A DNA stretch of 64,000 bases from contig NZ_CP149817.1 in NCBI RefSeq assembly GCF_037935975.1, positions 3,348,001 through 3,412,000 on the forward strand. The letters run 5' to 3'. Below the pieces are notes generated by a model. That model was given only the letters and a program-made list of their open reading frames with translations. It ran no database searches and was not told the DNA's origin. This stretch comes from Teredinibacter turnerae. Its GTDB lineage: Bacteria > Pseudomonadota > Gammaproteobacteria > Pseudomonadales > Cellvibrionaceae. Positions 1 through 9,337 of this stretch are shown in pieces; the stretch's first letter is position 1; the number at the start of each line of letters is the position of its first letter. The position numbers and the translations under genes are program-made.

Positions 1-1254
1 AATAAGGTCATCAGCTTGCTTTCGCTCACCCTGGATAGGCCTGCGCCCGAGACGCCCGAACAGATTGCGGTAATTGACTACTACCGCGGCGGTGCACTGC
101 TGCAAAAACACACCGATGCCGTATTCGGTCCTGCGCCGGAGCTGCGCGACGTGCGTATTATGGTCACACTCCCCACACAGGCTGCAGACGACTTCGGTTT
201 TATCAAGCAACTTCTTCTGGACGGCATGGATTGCGCCCGCATCAATTGCGCCCACGACGACAAAACCCACTGGCAGAAAATGATCGACAATGTACGCGAA
301 GCACAGGACGCCACAGGCAAGCAGTGCAAAATATATATGGACTTAGCCGGCCCCAAAATTCGCACCGGCGCGCTGGCAAAAAAAACGGGAAAACCCGCCG
401 ACATCCTGAAAGTTAGCACCAGTGACAGACTACTTTTGAGCGCACAACAGCCAGACATGGCGCTTCAATCTTTAGAGCCACAAACCACAAGCAACCTGGC
501 TGGCGCGATTCAGTGCACTTGCCCCGAAATATTTGCCTTTCTCGCGGTCGGCGACGCCGTGTGGATCGACGACGGCAAGACCGGGGGTTCTGTTGAGTGG
601 GTGTCTGCGGAAAATGCCATTTTGCAGATTACCCAAACGGGCCCCAACGGCTCGAAAATTCGAAGCGACAAGGGTGTGAACTTTCCAGACACTCAACTCA
701 ATCTATCGCCTTTAACCGAAAAAGACCTGGACGACCTGGACTTTATTGCCAATCACGCCGACCTGGTGGGTTACTCTTTTGTGCAATCGCTGGAAGACAT
801 GAATCGGCTCAACGACGAGTTAAAGGCTCGCAATGCCAGCGACCTGCCAGTGATCGCAAAAATTGAAACCCGGCGCGCAGTCAAACGCTTTCCCGAAATA
901 CTCTTTGGTGCGATGGGGCGCCAACCCATCGGTGTCATGATTGCCCGCGGCGACCTCGCTGTCGAGCTTGGCGGAGAACGCATGGCTGAGATCCAGGAGG
1001 AACTCCTGTGGCTGTGCGAAGCCGCCCACGTGCCTGTCATATGGGCAACGCAAGTCCTGGAAAGCCTCGCCAAAAAAGGCTTGGCGTCCCGCCCCGAACT
1101 GACAGATGCGGCAATGGCCGAGCGTGCCGAGTGTGTGATGCTTAACAAAGGTCGGTTTATCCATGCGGCTGTTCAAACACTCAGCGACATCCTCTCCCGA
1201 ATGGCGGCCCATCAACACAAAAAGCGCTCGCAAATGCGCGCTCTGCACTGGTAA
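1..1254 (+). CDS. Pyruvate kinase-like protein, 5' end outside window
   Basis: Pyruvate kinase catalytic-barrel family; the expected reaction is PEP plus ADP to pyruvate plus ATP, but this branch is atypical. Seen: ARINCAHD, a phosphate-site motif MDLAGPKIRTG (PK usually has LDTKGPEIRTG), IAKIET carrying the catalytic lysine, a metal-site motif IARGDLAVELG, and WATQVLESL near the C-terminus. The chain stops soon after this, so the C-terminal allosteric domain of classical PykF/PykA is missing. The frame is open to base 1 with no stop, so the TTG at 16 is probably internal and the protein is N-terminally truncated by the window edge. Family assignment is firm; true substrate use is not certain. 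Confidence 0.8.
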   Translation, partial: NKVISLLSLTLDRPAPETPEQIAVIDYYRGGALLQKHTDAVFGPAPELRDVRIMVTLPTQAADDFGFIKQLLLDGMDCARINCAHDDKTHWQKMIDNVREAQDATGKQCKIYMDLAGPKIRTGALAKKTGKPADILKVSTSDRLLLSAQQPDMALQSLEPQTTSNLAGAIQCTCPEIFAFLAVGDAVWIDDGKTGGSVEWVSAENAILQITQTGPNGSKIRSDKGVNFPDTQLNLSPLTEKDLDDLDFIANHADLVGYSFVQSLEDMNRLNDELKARNASDLPVIAKIETRRAVKRFPEILFGAMGRQPIGVMIARGDLAVELGGERMAEIQEELLWLCEAAHVPVIWATQVLESLAKKGLASRPELTDAAMAERAECVMLNKGRFIHAAVQTLSDILSRMAAHQHKKRSQMRALHW

Positions 1255-1408
1255 CACCAGATTACCTCAACAAGGTTGTAGAACCGGGCCGATGCTCGCA
1301 GCAGGCTAACGGGCAATCTCTAACGGCCCTGCGGTGTGCTATACCTTAGAGATGAAAGGCCGCGTCCTCGGGCGCTGGCGAAACCCATGATCCGTATCCA
1401 AAGGTATT

Positions 1409-2038
1409 ATGGCTAACTCCCCCAACGGCAAAACCAGCTATTTTGTTGTCGCCGCCGAAGTGGCCGCCGAACTCCACAAAGCGACTATGGTGGCGAAGGA
1501 CATTTCGTTAACGGCAAGTAACGCTCGCGCCCTGGCCTTGCGTGCCGGGCATGGTGCAGCGGGCTTTCGCGCGCTGACCGATTTTATTGACGAGTTAGCC
1601 AACAAAACCGTGAATGCCTCCGGTGAAATAAATCAACGGGCCATGAGCGTTAGCCGCTTGGCCTCCGAGACTGCTCGCTTAAAAGATGCGGTTGCGCGCA
1701 TGAATAAAGCCCAGGTTCGTGCGCGCGAAGCGCCTTTCCAGCAAACCCTTGCGCCCGTTATACGCAAAGCAGACAGTGCCTACCGGGATGTCCAAAACGA
1801 TTATGATCGCCAGATTTTCAAGCTGATCGCCGATCTGAATGAACTTGCGCGCGAGCTGCGCACCGCGACCGTGCTGGCAGCCATGTCGCGCGTAGAGGCT
1901 TCCGCATCCGGCAAAGACTTTGAGGATTCACTCAACGTCATTGCTAACAATGTCGCCCAAGCCGCAGAAAAAATTCAGGCACACGTCAAAACATCACAGC
2001 GTTTATTCACCAACGTTCAACATGCAACGATTCATTAA
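1409..2038 (+). CDS. Chemoreceptor-like helical protein
   Basis: A 209-residue, almost wholly alpha-helical, Ala-rich protein without signal peptide or membrane segment. Residues about 40-70 (ARALALRAGHGAAGFRALTD) resemble the hairpin tip of methyl-accepting chemotaxis proteins (NAAVEAARAGE..GRGF.VVA), so it looks like a cytoplasmic, sensor-less receptor fragment or a regulator derived from one. It ends 17 bp before the next gene, an ODP-type metallo-beta-lactamase protein, and the two are probably co-transcribed. The ATG at 1409 follows AAGGTATT, a weak ribosome site. Family resemblance is moderate; signalling partner unknown. Confidence 0.6.
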   Translation: MANSPNGKTSYFVVAAEVAAELHKATMVAKDISLTASNARALALRAGHGAAGFRALTDFIDELANKTVNASGEINQRAMSVSRLASETARLKDAVARMNKAQVRAREAPFQQTLAPVIRKADSAYRDVQNDYDRQIFKLIADLNELARELRTATVLAAMSRVEASASGKDFEDSLNVIANNVAQAAEKIQAHVKTSQRLFTNVQHATIH

Positions 2039-2055
2039 ATTGCTGGAGATCAAGG

Positions 2056-2802
2056 ATGCTCACCAAAGAAATCTATAATTCTGCCAGCCATCAGTGGTTT
2101 ATGTTTGGGCGTGATCCGGAGAAACCGGAACGAATTATCGACACCAATCAGTTCATGATAACAACAAAAGCCCATGCATTACTGATGGACCCAGGCGGTA
2201 TTGAGCTGTTTTCTGCGATGCTGGCAAATGTGGTAAAACAAGTGCCGGTAGAACAAATAACTCACCTTTTTGCCTCCCATCAAGATCCGGATATTATTTC
2301 TTCGCTCGGCTTGTGGGACCGCGCACTGGACAACGCTACCCTGCACGCACCTTGGCTGTGGGAAGGTTTTCTTCGTCACTTCGGCATGAACACCATAAAA
2401 TTCCACGGTATACCGGACGAGGGGTACACCCTTAATCTCGACGGTGTATCCATTCAGTTTATTCCCGCACACTATCTCCATGCGTCAGGTAATTTTCATG
2501 TGTACGACCCACGTGCAAAAATATTAATGAGCGGTGATGTCGGGGCGGCCCTGGAACCCCCAGGCATGCCCCTGGAAGTTGAAAATTTTGATGAGCACGT
2601 AAAATTAATGACGCTGTTCCACCAACGCTGGATGCCTTCAAATACCGCCAAAAACGATTGGGTCGAGCGCGTGAGCAAACTCAACATCGACAAAATGTGC
2701 CCACAGCACGGGCGGATTTTTACTGGCGACAACGTTAAACGCTTTTTGGACTGGTTTCACAAGTTGGAAGTGGGTACCGCGATAAAAGCCGTCGATCACT
2801 AA
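2056..2802 (+). CDS. MBL-fold protein of the ODP (oxygen/diiron) type
   Basis: Metallo-beta-lactamase fold related to the diiron domain of flavodiiron proteins and to ODP oxygen-sensor proteins. Seen: SHQDPD replaces the usual HxHxDH and keeps His and Asp ligands, then PAHYLHASGNF, a bridging Asp in LMSGDVG, and a final His in CPQHGRIF. No flavodoxin domain follows, so it is not a complete flavodiiron reductase. It sits 17 bp after a chemoreceptor-like protein with a clear GGAG ribosome site, which suggests an oxygen or ROS input to signalling. Its 3' end overlaps the convergent diguanylate cyclase by 4 bp. Family call good; function inferred. Confidence 0.75.
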   Translation: MLTKEIYNSASHQWFMFGRDPEKPERIIDTNQFMITTKAHALLMDPGGIELFSAMLANVVKQVPVEQITHLFASHQDPDIISSLGLWDRALDNATLHAPWLWEGFLRHFGMNTIKFHGIPDEGYTLNLDGVSIQFIPAHYLHASGNFHVYDPRAKILMSGDVGAALEPPGMPLEVENFDEHVKLMTLFHQRWMPSNTAKNDWVERVSKLNIDKMCPQHGRIFTGDNVKRFLDWFHKLEVGTAIKAVDH

Positions 2803-4082
2803 TCAGGTTCAGGGGCTTCCACAACCACACAGTTTCGCCCCAGGTTTTTGGCTTGATAAAGTAGCTGGTCCGCCCGGCGGAAGGTTTGTTCGAAAGCCTC
2901 GTCAGCCGCAATACGTGCTGCGCCAATGCTGACAGTCAGTTTCACTGGATGGCTTGGCTCAAACGTCGAATGGTAGACCGCAGTCCGAATTTTTTCGGCG
3001 AGCGCCTGTACGGCAGCGTGATTACCGAGGCGAGCTATTATAATGAATTCTTCCCCACCCCAGCGAGCAAAAATATCATCCGCACGAATGCAGGCCTTAA
3101 TTTTTCTTGCAAATTCAAATAATATCCGGTCGCCAACGTCGTGCCCTCGTGAGTCATTGATACGTTTAAAATGATCAATATCCAGCACCAGCACAACCAT
3201 GCCACACAATTGGCCTGGCTCCAGGGTTAGCGCTTGAATAATTGCGTCCAATCCAGCTCTGTTTATAACGCCGGTAAGCGCATCCGTGGTCGATAATTTT
3301 TTATACTGCGCAGACTCCTCCCTCAACTGATGCAGAGCAATAGAATCCAATCGTGTCTTGTGCAGTAAATAGAGGATTCGGCTCACCGCTTCCCAACCTA
3401 TAACAAACATCCAACCGACGATAAGCAACAGGTAAAGATCCGCCGGTTTAATCCATTCGCCCTTTAAAACCAGGCTCTTAAGCTGATAAGTATGTTCACC
3501 GTAGACTGGCTGGCCAGCCTGATCTATACCAATGGAAACGATCGAGCTAAAATCTGGTTGTGAATGCTCACGGGGAATATCGTAGAACCCCTTCCACCAA
3601 TCAGCGACGGAGAATTCGCTCAAACCCACCTCGGTTTTGCCGCGCAAATCGGATGTGCGCAAGGCTACGGATTCAAATTTCGTGCTCGTAATGTGCAGCG
3701 GGCTACTATACGCCGGGTTGTGGTTGCGCATGTAAAGGCGTATTACTTTCGCTTCCCCAGCGTAATCCAATTGCAGTTCGAGCGTATTAAAACTGGATAG
3801 ATCGAGAGAGCGATACGGCGGCGCGGAAAACTCAATGGAAAGCCCGCAAATGGGGTACACGTCTGACTGGACTATTTCACAACGCCAGTGAGCCAGCGAG
3901 CGGGAGATCCACTCCGCGCGACTGTGTCCGCCTGACGGCTGATCGGTAAACAGGGTGAGCGTTACATCCGGAGAAGGAAATATAGCCCGCTGCTTGGCGG
4001 GCGCGTAATGTTCGGCCACCAGTAACGCCAGAGTTGCGGAGATAGCGCAAATACGTACGGCAATGTAGACCCGAGCATTCAT
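2799..4082 (-). CDS. Membrane-bound diguanylate cyclase (GGDEF)
   Basis: Makes cyclic di-GMP from two GTP. Layout: an N-terminal signal anchor (residues about 5-22), a periplasmic domain of about 200 residues resembling a carbohydrate-binding beta-sandwich, one transmembrane helix near residues 218-240, a short coiled linker, then a C-terminal GGDEF domain. Active-site motif RWGGEEF and substrate motif DIDHFKRINDSRGHDVGD are intact, and RADD lies five residues before GGEEF, so the inhibitory I-site (RxxD) is present. No EAL domain. Single gene; it faces the ODP gene tail to tail. Confidence 0.9.
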   Translation of the reverse strand: MNARVYIAVRICAISATLALLVAEHYAPAKQRAIFPSPDVTLTLFTDQPSGGHSRAEWISRSLAHWRCEIVQSDVYPICGLSIEFSAPPYRSLDLSSFNTLELQLDYAGEAKVIRLYMRNHNPAYSSPLHITSTKFESVALRTSDLRGKTEVGLSEFSVADWWKGFYDIPREHSQPDFSSIVSIGIDQAGQPVYGEHTYQLKSLVLKGEWIKPADLYLLLIVGWMFVIGWEAVSRILYLLHKTRLDSIALHQLREESAQYKKLSTTDALTGVINRAGLDAIIQALTLEPGQLCGMVVLVLDIDHFKRINDSRGHDVGDRILFEFARKIKACIRADDIFARWGGEEFIIIARLGNHAAVQALAEKIRTAVYHSTFEPSHPVKLTVSIGAARIAADEAFEQTFRRADQLLYQAKNLGRNCVVVEAPEPD

Positions 4083-4249
4083 AATGCGTAGTTTTAGTTT
4101 TTAGATGGGGTGAGCGCGCGCGAATCCGGCACGTTTAAAACGAGTATAGAACACGGCAGGCGTGTCGAAGATTTAAACAGGGGAGATCAGCTGAGGTTAG
4201 AACCTCGTTTCAGAATTCGTATTTACCGAAACCAGGCAGTCATAGGGCG

Positions 4250-4660
4250 CTAATAGTCCACTGGCCCCCGCCCGCGTTTTAGATCACCTCGGCGGGTTTT
4301 GGCTGTGAGTCGGCGTTTTTTCGATGCCTTGGTCGGGCGTGTTGCAACCCTGTATTTTGGCGCCGTGGCACAGCCAGCCAGAATTTCCGCGAGGCGTTCC
4401 AGCGCATCAGCTTTGTTCCGCTCCTGGGTGCGATGTTGTTGCGCTTTTATCAGCAAAACACCTTCACTGTTGATACGACCAGACTCTTTTTGAAACAGGC
4501 GCTGTTTTACTCCCGGTGGTAGTGCCGACGCATTGACATCAAACCGCATTAGTACAGCAGACGATACCTTGTTAACGTTCTGGCCACCGGCGCCCTGCGC
4601 CCGCATCGCGCTGAAGCGGATGTCGCCATCGTTCAACTCAAACCCTGCAAGCGTTATCAC
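4250..4660 (-). CDS. arfB: Peptidyl-tRNA hydrolase ArfB (ribosome rescue)
   Basis: Release-factor-like protein that frees peptides from ribosomes stalled without a stop codon. The catalytic GGQ is in GAGGQNVNKVSS, followed by the family's basic tail (KKRRLTAKTRRGDLKRGRG), which enters the empty mRNA channel. I place the start at GTG 4660, giving VITLAGFELNDGDIRFSAMR, because this matches the family N-terminus and overlaps the TGA of cmoM by four bases (GTGA), a sign of translational coupling. An upstream ATG at 4702 would add 14 residues inside cmoM and is less likely. About 136 residues, normal for ArfB. Confidence 0.9.
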   Translation of the reverse strand: MITLAGFELNDGDIRFSAMRAQGAGGQNVNKVSSAVLMRFDVNASALPPGVKQRLFQKESGRINSEGVLLIKAQQHRTQERNKADALERLAEILAGCATAPKYRVATRPTKASKKRRLTAKTRRGDLKRGRGPVDY

Positions 4661-5448
4661 ACTTTTCGCCCCAAAACATGAATGTAACGTGCAATTGGCC
4701 AAAATGACTCACGCCTTGAATACTCCAGCTCTTTTCCCACAATCGCTTCCGGCTCGCGATTACGCTCGACCGGGTCGAGAATGTAATCGTGAAAAACACG
4801 AATACCACTGCGACAGACAATCTCAAAGCCCTGTTCGCCGAGCTGTCGCAACACATGGTGGGGCTCCTGAGGGTGGGTTGGCGTAAGGCTACCGCGGAAA
4901 GAGCGAAAATTATCGATATCGAACTTGTGAAAATTTGTCCGCAATAGGTTTTTAAACGCCAGACCATTGATATTGTAAAAGGTGAGCGAAAGCAAGCCGC
5001 CGGGTTTGAGGTAGTTCGCGAGATGGTAATAGAGTCGATCCGGTTCCGCCAGCCATTCCAACACGGCGTGGCATATCACCATATCAAACGTAGCTGGCAG
5101 CGCTAGATCACGCAGAGGCTGCGCAAGCTGTTGCAGTGGATGACAAAGGGAGTACACCCGCTCGCAGTGTGCTGCCGGCCAGTCTGACATCGCCAGTTGC
5201 GCGCCAGCCAGCATTTCACTCGAAATATCTGCCAAAACCAAGCGGTGCCCTAACTGCGCAAACTGCAACGAAAACGGCGCCTGTCCCGCGCCGAGGTCGA
5301 GCAGATGCAGCGGGTGATCCAGGTAGAGCTCTGGTGCATACTCACGAAAATCACGCTCAAGCACCGCGAGTCGTACACGCCCTTTCAGGGTGCCATAGAC
5401 ATTGCGCTTAAAACGCGGAGCGAGGTCATCGAAATTGCGGTCTTGCAC
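4657..5448 (-). CDS. cmoM: tRNA cmo5U34 methyltransferase CmoM
   Basis: SAM-dependent methyltransferase that converts 5-carboxymethoxyuridine at tRNA position 34 to its methyl ester (mcmo5U). Seen: the family start MQDRNFDDLAPRFKRNVYG, a SAM motif I LLDLGAGQAPFSLQ at residues about 49-62, DMVICHAVLEWL, and GGLLSLTFYN. Length 263 is usual. It is upstream of and coupled to arfB. The enzymes that make its substrate, CmoA and CmoB, are encoded about 6.4 kb to the right on the other strand. Confidence 0.88.
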   Translation of the reverse strand: MQDRNFDDLAPRFKRNVYGTLKGRVRLAVLERDFREYAPELYLDHPLHLLDLGAGQAPFSLQFAQLGHRLVLADISSEMLAGAQLAMSDWPAAHCERVYSLCHPLQQLAQPLRDLALPATFDMVICHAVLEWLAEPDRLYYHLANYLKPGGLLSLTFYNINGLAFKNLLRTNFHKFDIDNFRSFRGSLTPTHPQEPHHVLRQLGEQGFEIVCRSGIRVFHDYILDPVERNREPEAIVGKELEYSRRESFWPIARYIHVLGRKV

Positions 5449-5457
5449 TGTATCCGC

Positions 5458-6027
5458 TTACCGGTGGGAGTCGTCTTTACCGTGGCGTTCTTTAAGGCGG
5501 TTGGACTGGGCTTCCAATTCCTGCCGACTGTTGGCAATTTTGCGGGCTACAGCCTCCCAATCGACGGCTTCATTGCCCGCCTGCGACCGAGGTACCTCGA
5601 CTCGCACCATGCCTGGGGATGCGGGTTGAGCGCCTGGGCTGTACACCTCAGCTGCGCGCTGAACTATATCTTTAGAGACAATTTGATCTTTAGCGACAAT
5701 TTGATCTTTAGCGACAATTTGCTCGATGTATTTTGTACGGTTCAGCAGCATTTTGTCCTTGACGATGTCCCAGGGTTCAAGCCCCAGCTTGTGGCTCAAT
5801 ACATTGAGGTAGATAAATAAGTCGGCAATATCCCCAGCGATTTTGTTAATATCACCGTCTTCGCAAACAAGTTCGGACTCGATATCAGACAACCACTGGA
5901 AGTTTTCCAGCAGCTTCGCGGCTTCAATAGACACGGCGCTTGCAAGATTCTTTGGCGAATGCAGCGAGTCCCAACCCATGGCTTGGGAGACGCGGCCAAA
6001 CTCGTTAAGGATCAGATCTTTGTTCAT
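5458..6027 (-). CDS. MazG-like nucleotide pyrophosphohydrolase
   Basis: All-alpha NTP-PPase of the MazG/RS21-C6 superfamily, which cleaves abnormal or excess (d)NTPs to monophosphates. Seen: the metal-binding pattern EAAKLLENFQW, then IAGDIADLFIYLN, matching the ExxE...ExxD layout (the second pair here is Asp-rich). Usual length is about 110 residues; this one has 189 because of a Gln/Arg-rich C-terminal tail. Residues about 101-118 hold three tandem copies of DQIVxKD. The gene ends 9 bp before cmoM on the same strand and may share its transcript. Confidence 0.75.
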   Translation of the reverse strand: MNKDLILNEFGRVSQAMGWDSLHSPKNLASAVSIEAAKLLENFQWLSDIESELVCEDGDINKIAGDIADLFIYLNVLSHKLGLEPWDIVKDKMLLNRTKYIEQIVAKDQIVAKDQIVSKDIVQRAAEVYSPGAQPASPGMVRVEVPRSQAGNEAVDWEAVARKIANSRQELEAQSNRLKERHGKDDSHR

Positions 6028-6119
6028 TCGAGAAAATGCGAGTTAAACCCGTTGTTATGAGTTGTTCCGGAATAACCGGAGGCTCTGTTACGCATGACTT
6101 GTACATAACTTCATGCTGA

Positions 6120-6158
6120 TTCACACTATTTCACATATCGAGTGTGAACTTTTTCACA
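6120..6158. promoter_or_regulatory. CRP/Vfr-type operator and overlapping inverted repeat
   Basis: A TGTGA-N6-TCACA palindrome at 6143-6158 matches the CRP/Vfr core exactly. It overlaps an inverted repeat TTCACAC (6120-6126) / GTGTGAA (6142-6148). The block lies between divergent genes, so it could act on the M16C peptidase, the MazG-like gene or both. Confidence 0.55.
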
Positions 6159-6235
6159 AACGCAGGTGGATTCTAACAGCCTTTCATGAAGTTTAGTCAA
6201 CCACCCCCCAAATTACTGTCGTTCCAGAGGTGTTC

Positions 6236-9157
6236 ATGACGCAAAAAGTAACACTACATCATCCAGCGTTCAAACTTATCCGTCAGCAACATATCAGTTC
6301 GCTCAACATTGATGTACAGGAATTCGAACACAGCGCCACCGGCGCCCAACACATTCACCTCGCCGCGGCGTCGGAAGAAAACGTTTTTCTCGTGGCATTG
6401 CGCACCGTCCCCAAAGATTCAACCGGTGTCGCCCACATTCTCGAACACACCGCACTTTGCGGGAGCCAGAAATACCCAGTCCGCGACCCTTTTTTCATGA
6501 TGACGCGGCGTTCGCTCAACACCTTCATGAACGCATTTACCAGCTCCGATTGGACGGCTTACCCGTTTGCCAGCCTAAACCGGAAAGATTTCAGTAATTT
6601 GCTGGATGTCTACCTGGATGCGGTGTTCTTCTCTCGTCTGGATCCGCTCGATTTTGCCCAGGAGGGCCACCGCCTGGAGTTCGCAGAACCGGAGAACCCC
6701 GAATCACCGCTGATGTACAAAGGTGTTGTGTTTAATGAAATGAAAGGTGCGATGAGTTCAGTGTCATCCCAGCTATGGCAAACGCTGACCAAGCACCTGT
6801 TCCCGACCTCCACGTATCATTACAACAGTGGTGGCGATCCCGAGTCCATTCCAGATCTCACCTACGAACAGTTGGTGGCCTTCTACCGCACGCACTATCA
6901 CCCCAGCAACGCGGTTTTCATGACGTTTGGCGATATTTCAGCCGAAGACCACCAGACTCGCTTTCAGGAGCAGGTGCTGCAACACTTCAACAAACTCGAC
7001 TACAAAGTAAGCGTTGAGGATGAAAAACGTTACTATGCGCCGATTCGCATACAAGAAGCTTACCCCTATAACGATCCCGATGCGGAACGCAAAACCCATG
7101 TGGTAATGGCCTGGTTACTCGGCAAGAGCACAAACCTGCGCGACACCCTACGCGCGCAATTGTTGTCCAGTATTTTGTTGGACAACAGCGCCACGCCGCT
7201 CATGCATGTGCTCGAATCCTCGGAATACGGCAACGGGCCCTCCCCCATGTGCGGCCTGGACGATTCGCAACGCGAACTGTCTTTCCTCTGCGGCCTTGAA
7301 GGTTGTGATCGCAACGCATCGGAGGATGTCGAAAGCCTGATACTGAAAACCCTCGACAAAGTGGTACTTGAAGGTATTCCGCAAGAGGATATCGAATCCG
7401 CCCTACACCAGCTTGAATTGCACCAGCGCGAAATCGGCGGCGACAGCTACCCTTACGGTCTGCAACTGATTCTTACCGCCCTCACCGCAGCGACCCATCG
7501 CGGCGACCCGGTGCGCCTGCTGGACCTGGAAGCCTCTCTGGCGCAGTTGCGAGAAGATATTAAAGACCCTGATTTCGTGAAGAATCTGACGCGCGAACTG
7601 CTGTTAGATAATCCTCACCGCATCACTCTGGCCCTGCACCCGAACGATGCCATCAAAACCCGTCGCGATGCGGCCGAAGCAGCACGGCTGGCAGACATCA
7701 AATCGGGCCTGAGCGAGGACGAGAAAAACGCAATTGTGGCTCAGGCCAAAGCGCTCAAACATCGCCAAAACCAGGAGGATGATGCCGGCATATTGCCCAA
7801 AGTGACCCTCGCCGATGTTCCCAAGGGCGAAGTTAGTGTCAGCTCCAAGACCCGTGAGCGCGGCTCTATCAAGATTACCCACTTCCCCACGGGTACTAAT
7901 GGCCTGGTCTATCAGCAGGTGATACATGCGTTGCCAGCCCTGGACCAGGACAACCAGCAGATTCTACCGCTCTATACCTCGTGCCTGACGGAATTGGGCG
8001 CGGGAAGTCGCGATTATCTGCAAATGCAGAAATGGCAGGCGAGCGTGGCCGGTGGAATAAACGTTTTCAGTTCGGTACGCGGCAAAGTGGATAATGTACA
8101 CGAAGTCTCCGCCTACGTTACCTACTCAGGTAAAGCGCTCAATCGTAACCAGAAACCGCTGACCGATCTCATGGCCACGACCATGACCGAAGCGCGCTTC
8201 GACGAGCACGTGCGCATCAAAGAACTGGTGGCACAAATTCGCGCCCACAAGGAACAGAGTGTGACGGGCAATGGTCACGGTCTGGCAATGCTCGCTGCCG
8301 CCAGCGGCATTTGTGCATCAGCCAACATGAGCCACCGGGTGTCCGGCCTTGAGGGCATTCGCGCGATCAAGCGTCTGGATAAAGCCATTAATGAAGACGC
8401 CGCACTGGCACAGCTGGCCGAAAAACTAGCGGCACTGCACCAGCGCTGCACCAGTACCGCGAGTGAATTGCTGCTGATTGGAGAAGATGAATTCCTGGAG
8501 GGTTTTGAAAGCACCCTGGTCGACGCATTCAGCTCAAGCCAGAATACGAATGACACCTTCGCACTGCCCGCGCACAACCAGGCAATACAACAGGCCTGGC
8601 TGACCAACTCGCAGGTCCACTTTTGCGCGAAGGCCTTCCCCACAGTGGCACCAGAGCATGCCGATGCTGCACCACTGATTGTAATGGGCGGATTTCTGCG
8701 TAATGGTTTCCTTCACAAGGCAATTCGCGAACAAGGTGGCGCCTACGGTGGCGGCGCATCGCAAGACAGCAATAGCGGCGCGTTCAGATTCTACTCCTAT
8801 CGCGACCCACGACTGGCGGAAACCCTGAGTGATTTCGACAACGCGGTGGAGTGGTTATTGAGTACTGACCACGGATATCAGCCGCTCGAAGAAGCGATTT
8901 TGGGCACTATCAGCTCTATCGATAAATCGGAATCCCCAGCAGGCAGAGCGAAACGCTTGTTCCACTCTGAGTTGCATGGCCGTAATCATGCTTTCCGCCA
9001 GCAACTGCGTGAAAGGGTTCTGGCAACGACCGTCGACGATCTCAAGCGGGTGGCACAAACTTACTTGCAGCCAGACCAGGCCAACACCGCAGTGATCACC
9101 GATTTCTCCTCAAGAGAGACGGTCGCGGCGCTTGGCTTGGAAATTATCGAGCTTTAA
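6236..9157 (+). CDS. M16C (PreP-like) zinc metallopeptidase
   Basis: Large insulinase-superfamily peptidase of the presequence-protease subfamily, which degrades short unfolded peptides inside a closed chamber. The inverted zinc motif HxxEH is H67-ILE-H71, and the third ligand Glu lies downstream in FNEMKGAMSS. The later R/Y pair region (GGAYGGGAS) of the C-terminal half is also recognisable. About 973 residues, the full length for the family, with no signal peptide, so cytoplasmic. I chose ATG 6236 because GAGG precedes it at good spacing; GTG 6230 is an alternative. Monocistronic, with a CRP-like site upstream. Confidence 0.9.
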   Translation: MTQKVTLHHPAFKLIRQQHISSLNIDVQEFEHSATGAQHIHLAAASEENVFLVALRTVPKDSTGVAHILEHTALCGSQKYPVRDPFFMMTRRSLNTFMNAFTSSDWTAYPFASLNRKDFSNLLDVYLDAVFFSRLDPLDFAQEGHRLEFAEPENPESPLMYKGVVFNEMKGAMSSVSSQLWQTLTKHLFPTSTYHYNSGGDPESIPDLTYEQLVAFYRTHYHPSNAVFMTFGDISAEDHQTRFQEQVLQHFNKLDYKVSVEDEKRYYAPIRIQEAYPYNDPDAERKTHVVMAWLLGKSTNLRDTLRAQLLSSILLDNSATPLMHVLESSEYGNGPSPMCGLDDSQRELSFLCGLEGCDRNASEDVESLILKTLDKVVLEGIPQEDIESALHQLELHQREIGGDSYPYGLQLILTALTAATHRGDPVRLLDLEASLAQLREDIKDPDFVKNLTRELLLDNPHRITLALHPNDAIKTRRDAAEAARLADIKSGLSEDEKNAIVAQAKALKHRQNQEDDAGILPKVTLADVPKGEVSVSSKTRERGSIKITHFPTGTNGLVYQQVIHALPALDQDNQQILPLYTSCLTELGAGSRDYLQMQKWQASVAGGINVFSSVRGKVDNVHEVSAYVTYSGKALNRNQKPLTDLMATTMTEARFDEHVRIKELVAQIRAHKEQSVTGNGHGLAMLAAASGICASANMSHRVSGLEGIRAIKRLDKAINEDAALAQLAEKLAALHQRCTSTASELLLIGEDEFLEGFESTLVDAFSSSQNTNDTFALPAHNQAIQQAWLTNSQVHFCAKAFPTVAPEHADAAPLIVMGGFLRNGFLHKAIREQGGAYGGGASQDSNSGAFRFYSYRDPRLAETLSDFDNAVEWLLSTDHGYQPLEEAILGTISSIDKSESPAGRAKRLFHSELHGRNHAFRQQLRERVLATTVDDLKRVAQTYLQPDQANTAVITDFSSRETVAALGLEIIEL

Positions 9158-9262
9158 GCGATCAGCTCTAAGCTATCACCTCTAAACGATCACCTCTAGT
9201 CAAGGGCTGTGAGCAATAGAGTCTGATTAATAGCACCTATACAAGAACAGCTAAACAAGAGC

Positions 9263-9290
9263 AGCCGCCTGATTTGTGTACCAGGCGGCT
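9263..9290. terminator. Hairpin between convergent genes
   Basis: AGCCGCCTG and CAGGCGGCT form a perfect 9-bp stem with a 10-nt loop, after the peptidase stop. No clear T-run follows, so its strength is uncertain; it may serve both converging transcripts. Confidence 0.5.
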
Positions 9291-9337
9291 GTCCTCTCAC
9301 TGCTCTTGGCTCGCCATCGCGGCAACGTTGTTTCTCA

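Noticed and set aside
5305-5820. 171-codon plus-strand ORF opposite cmoM and the MazG-like gene
   Set aside because: Antisense shadow of two recognised genes; no motif.
8275-8764. Minus-strand ORFs within the M16C gene
   Set aside because: Shadow frames of a well-supported 973-residue protein in GC-richer DNA.
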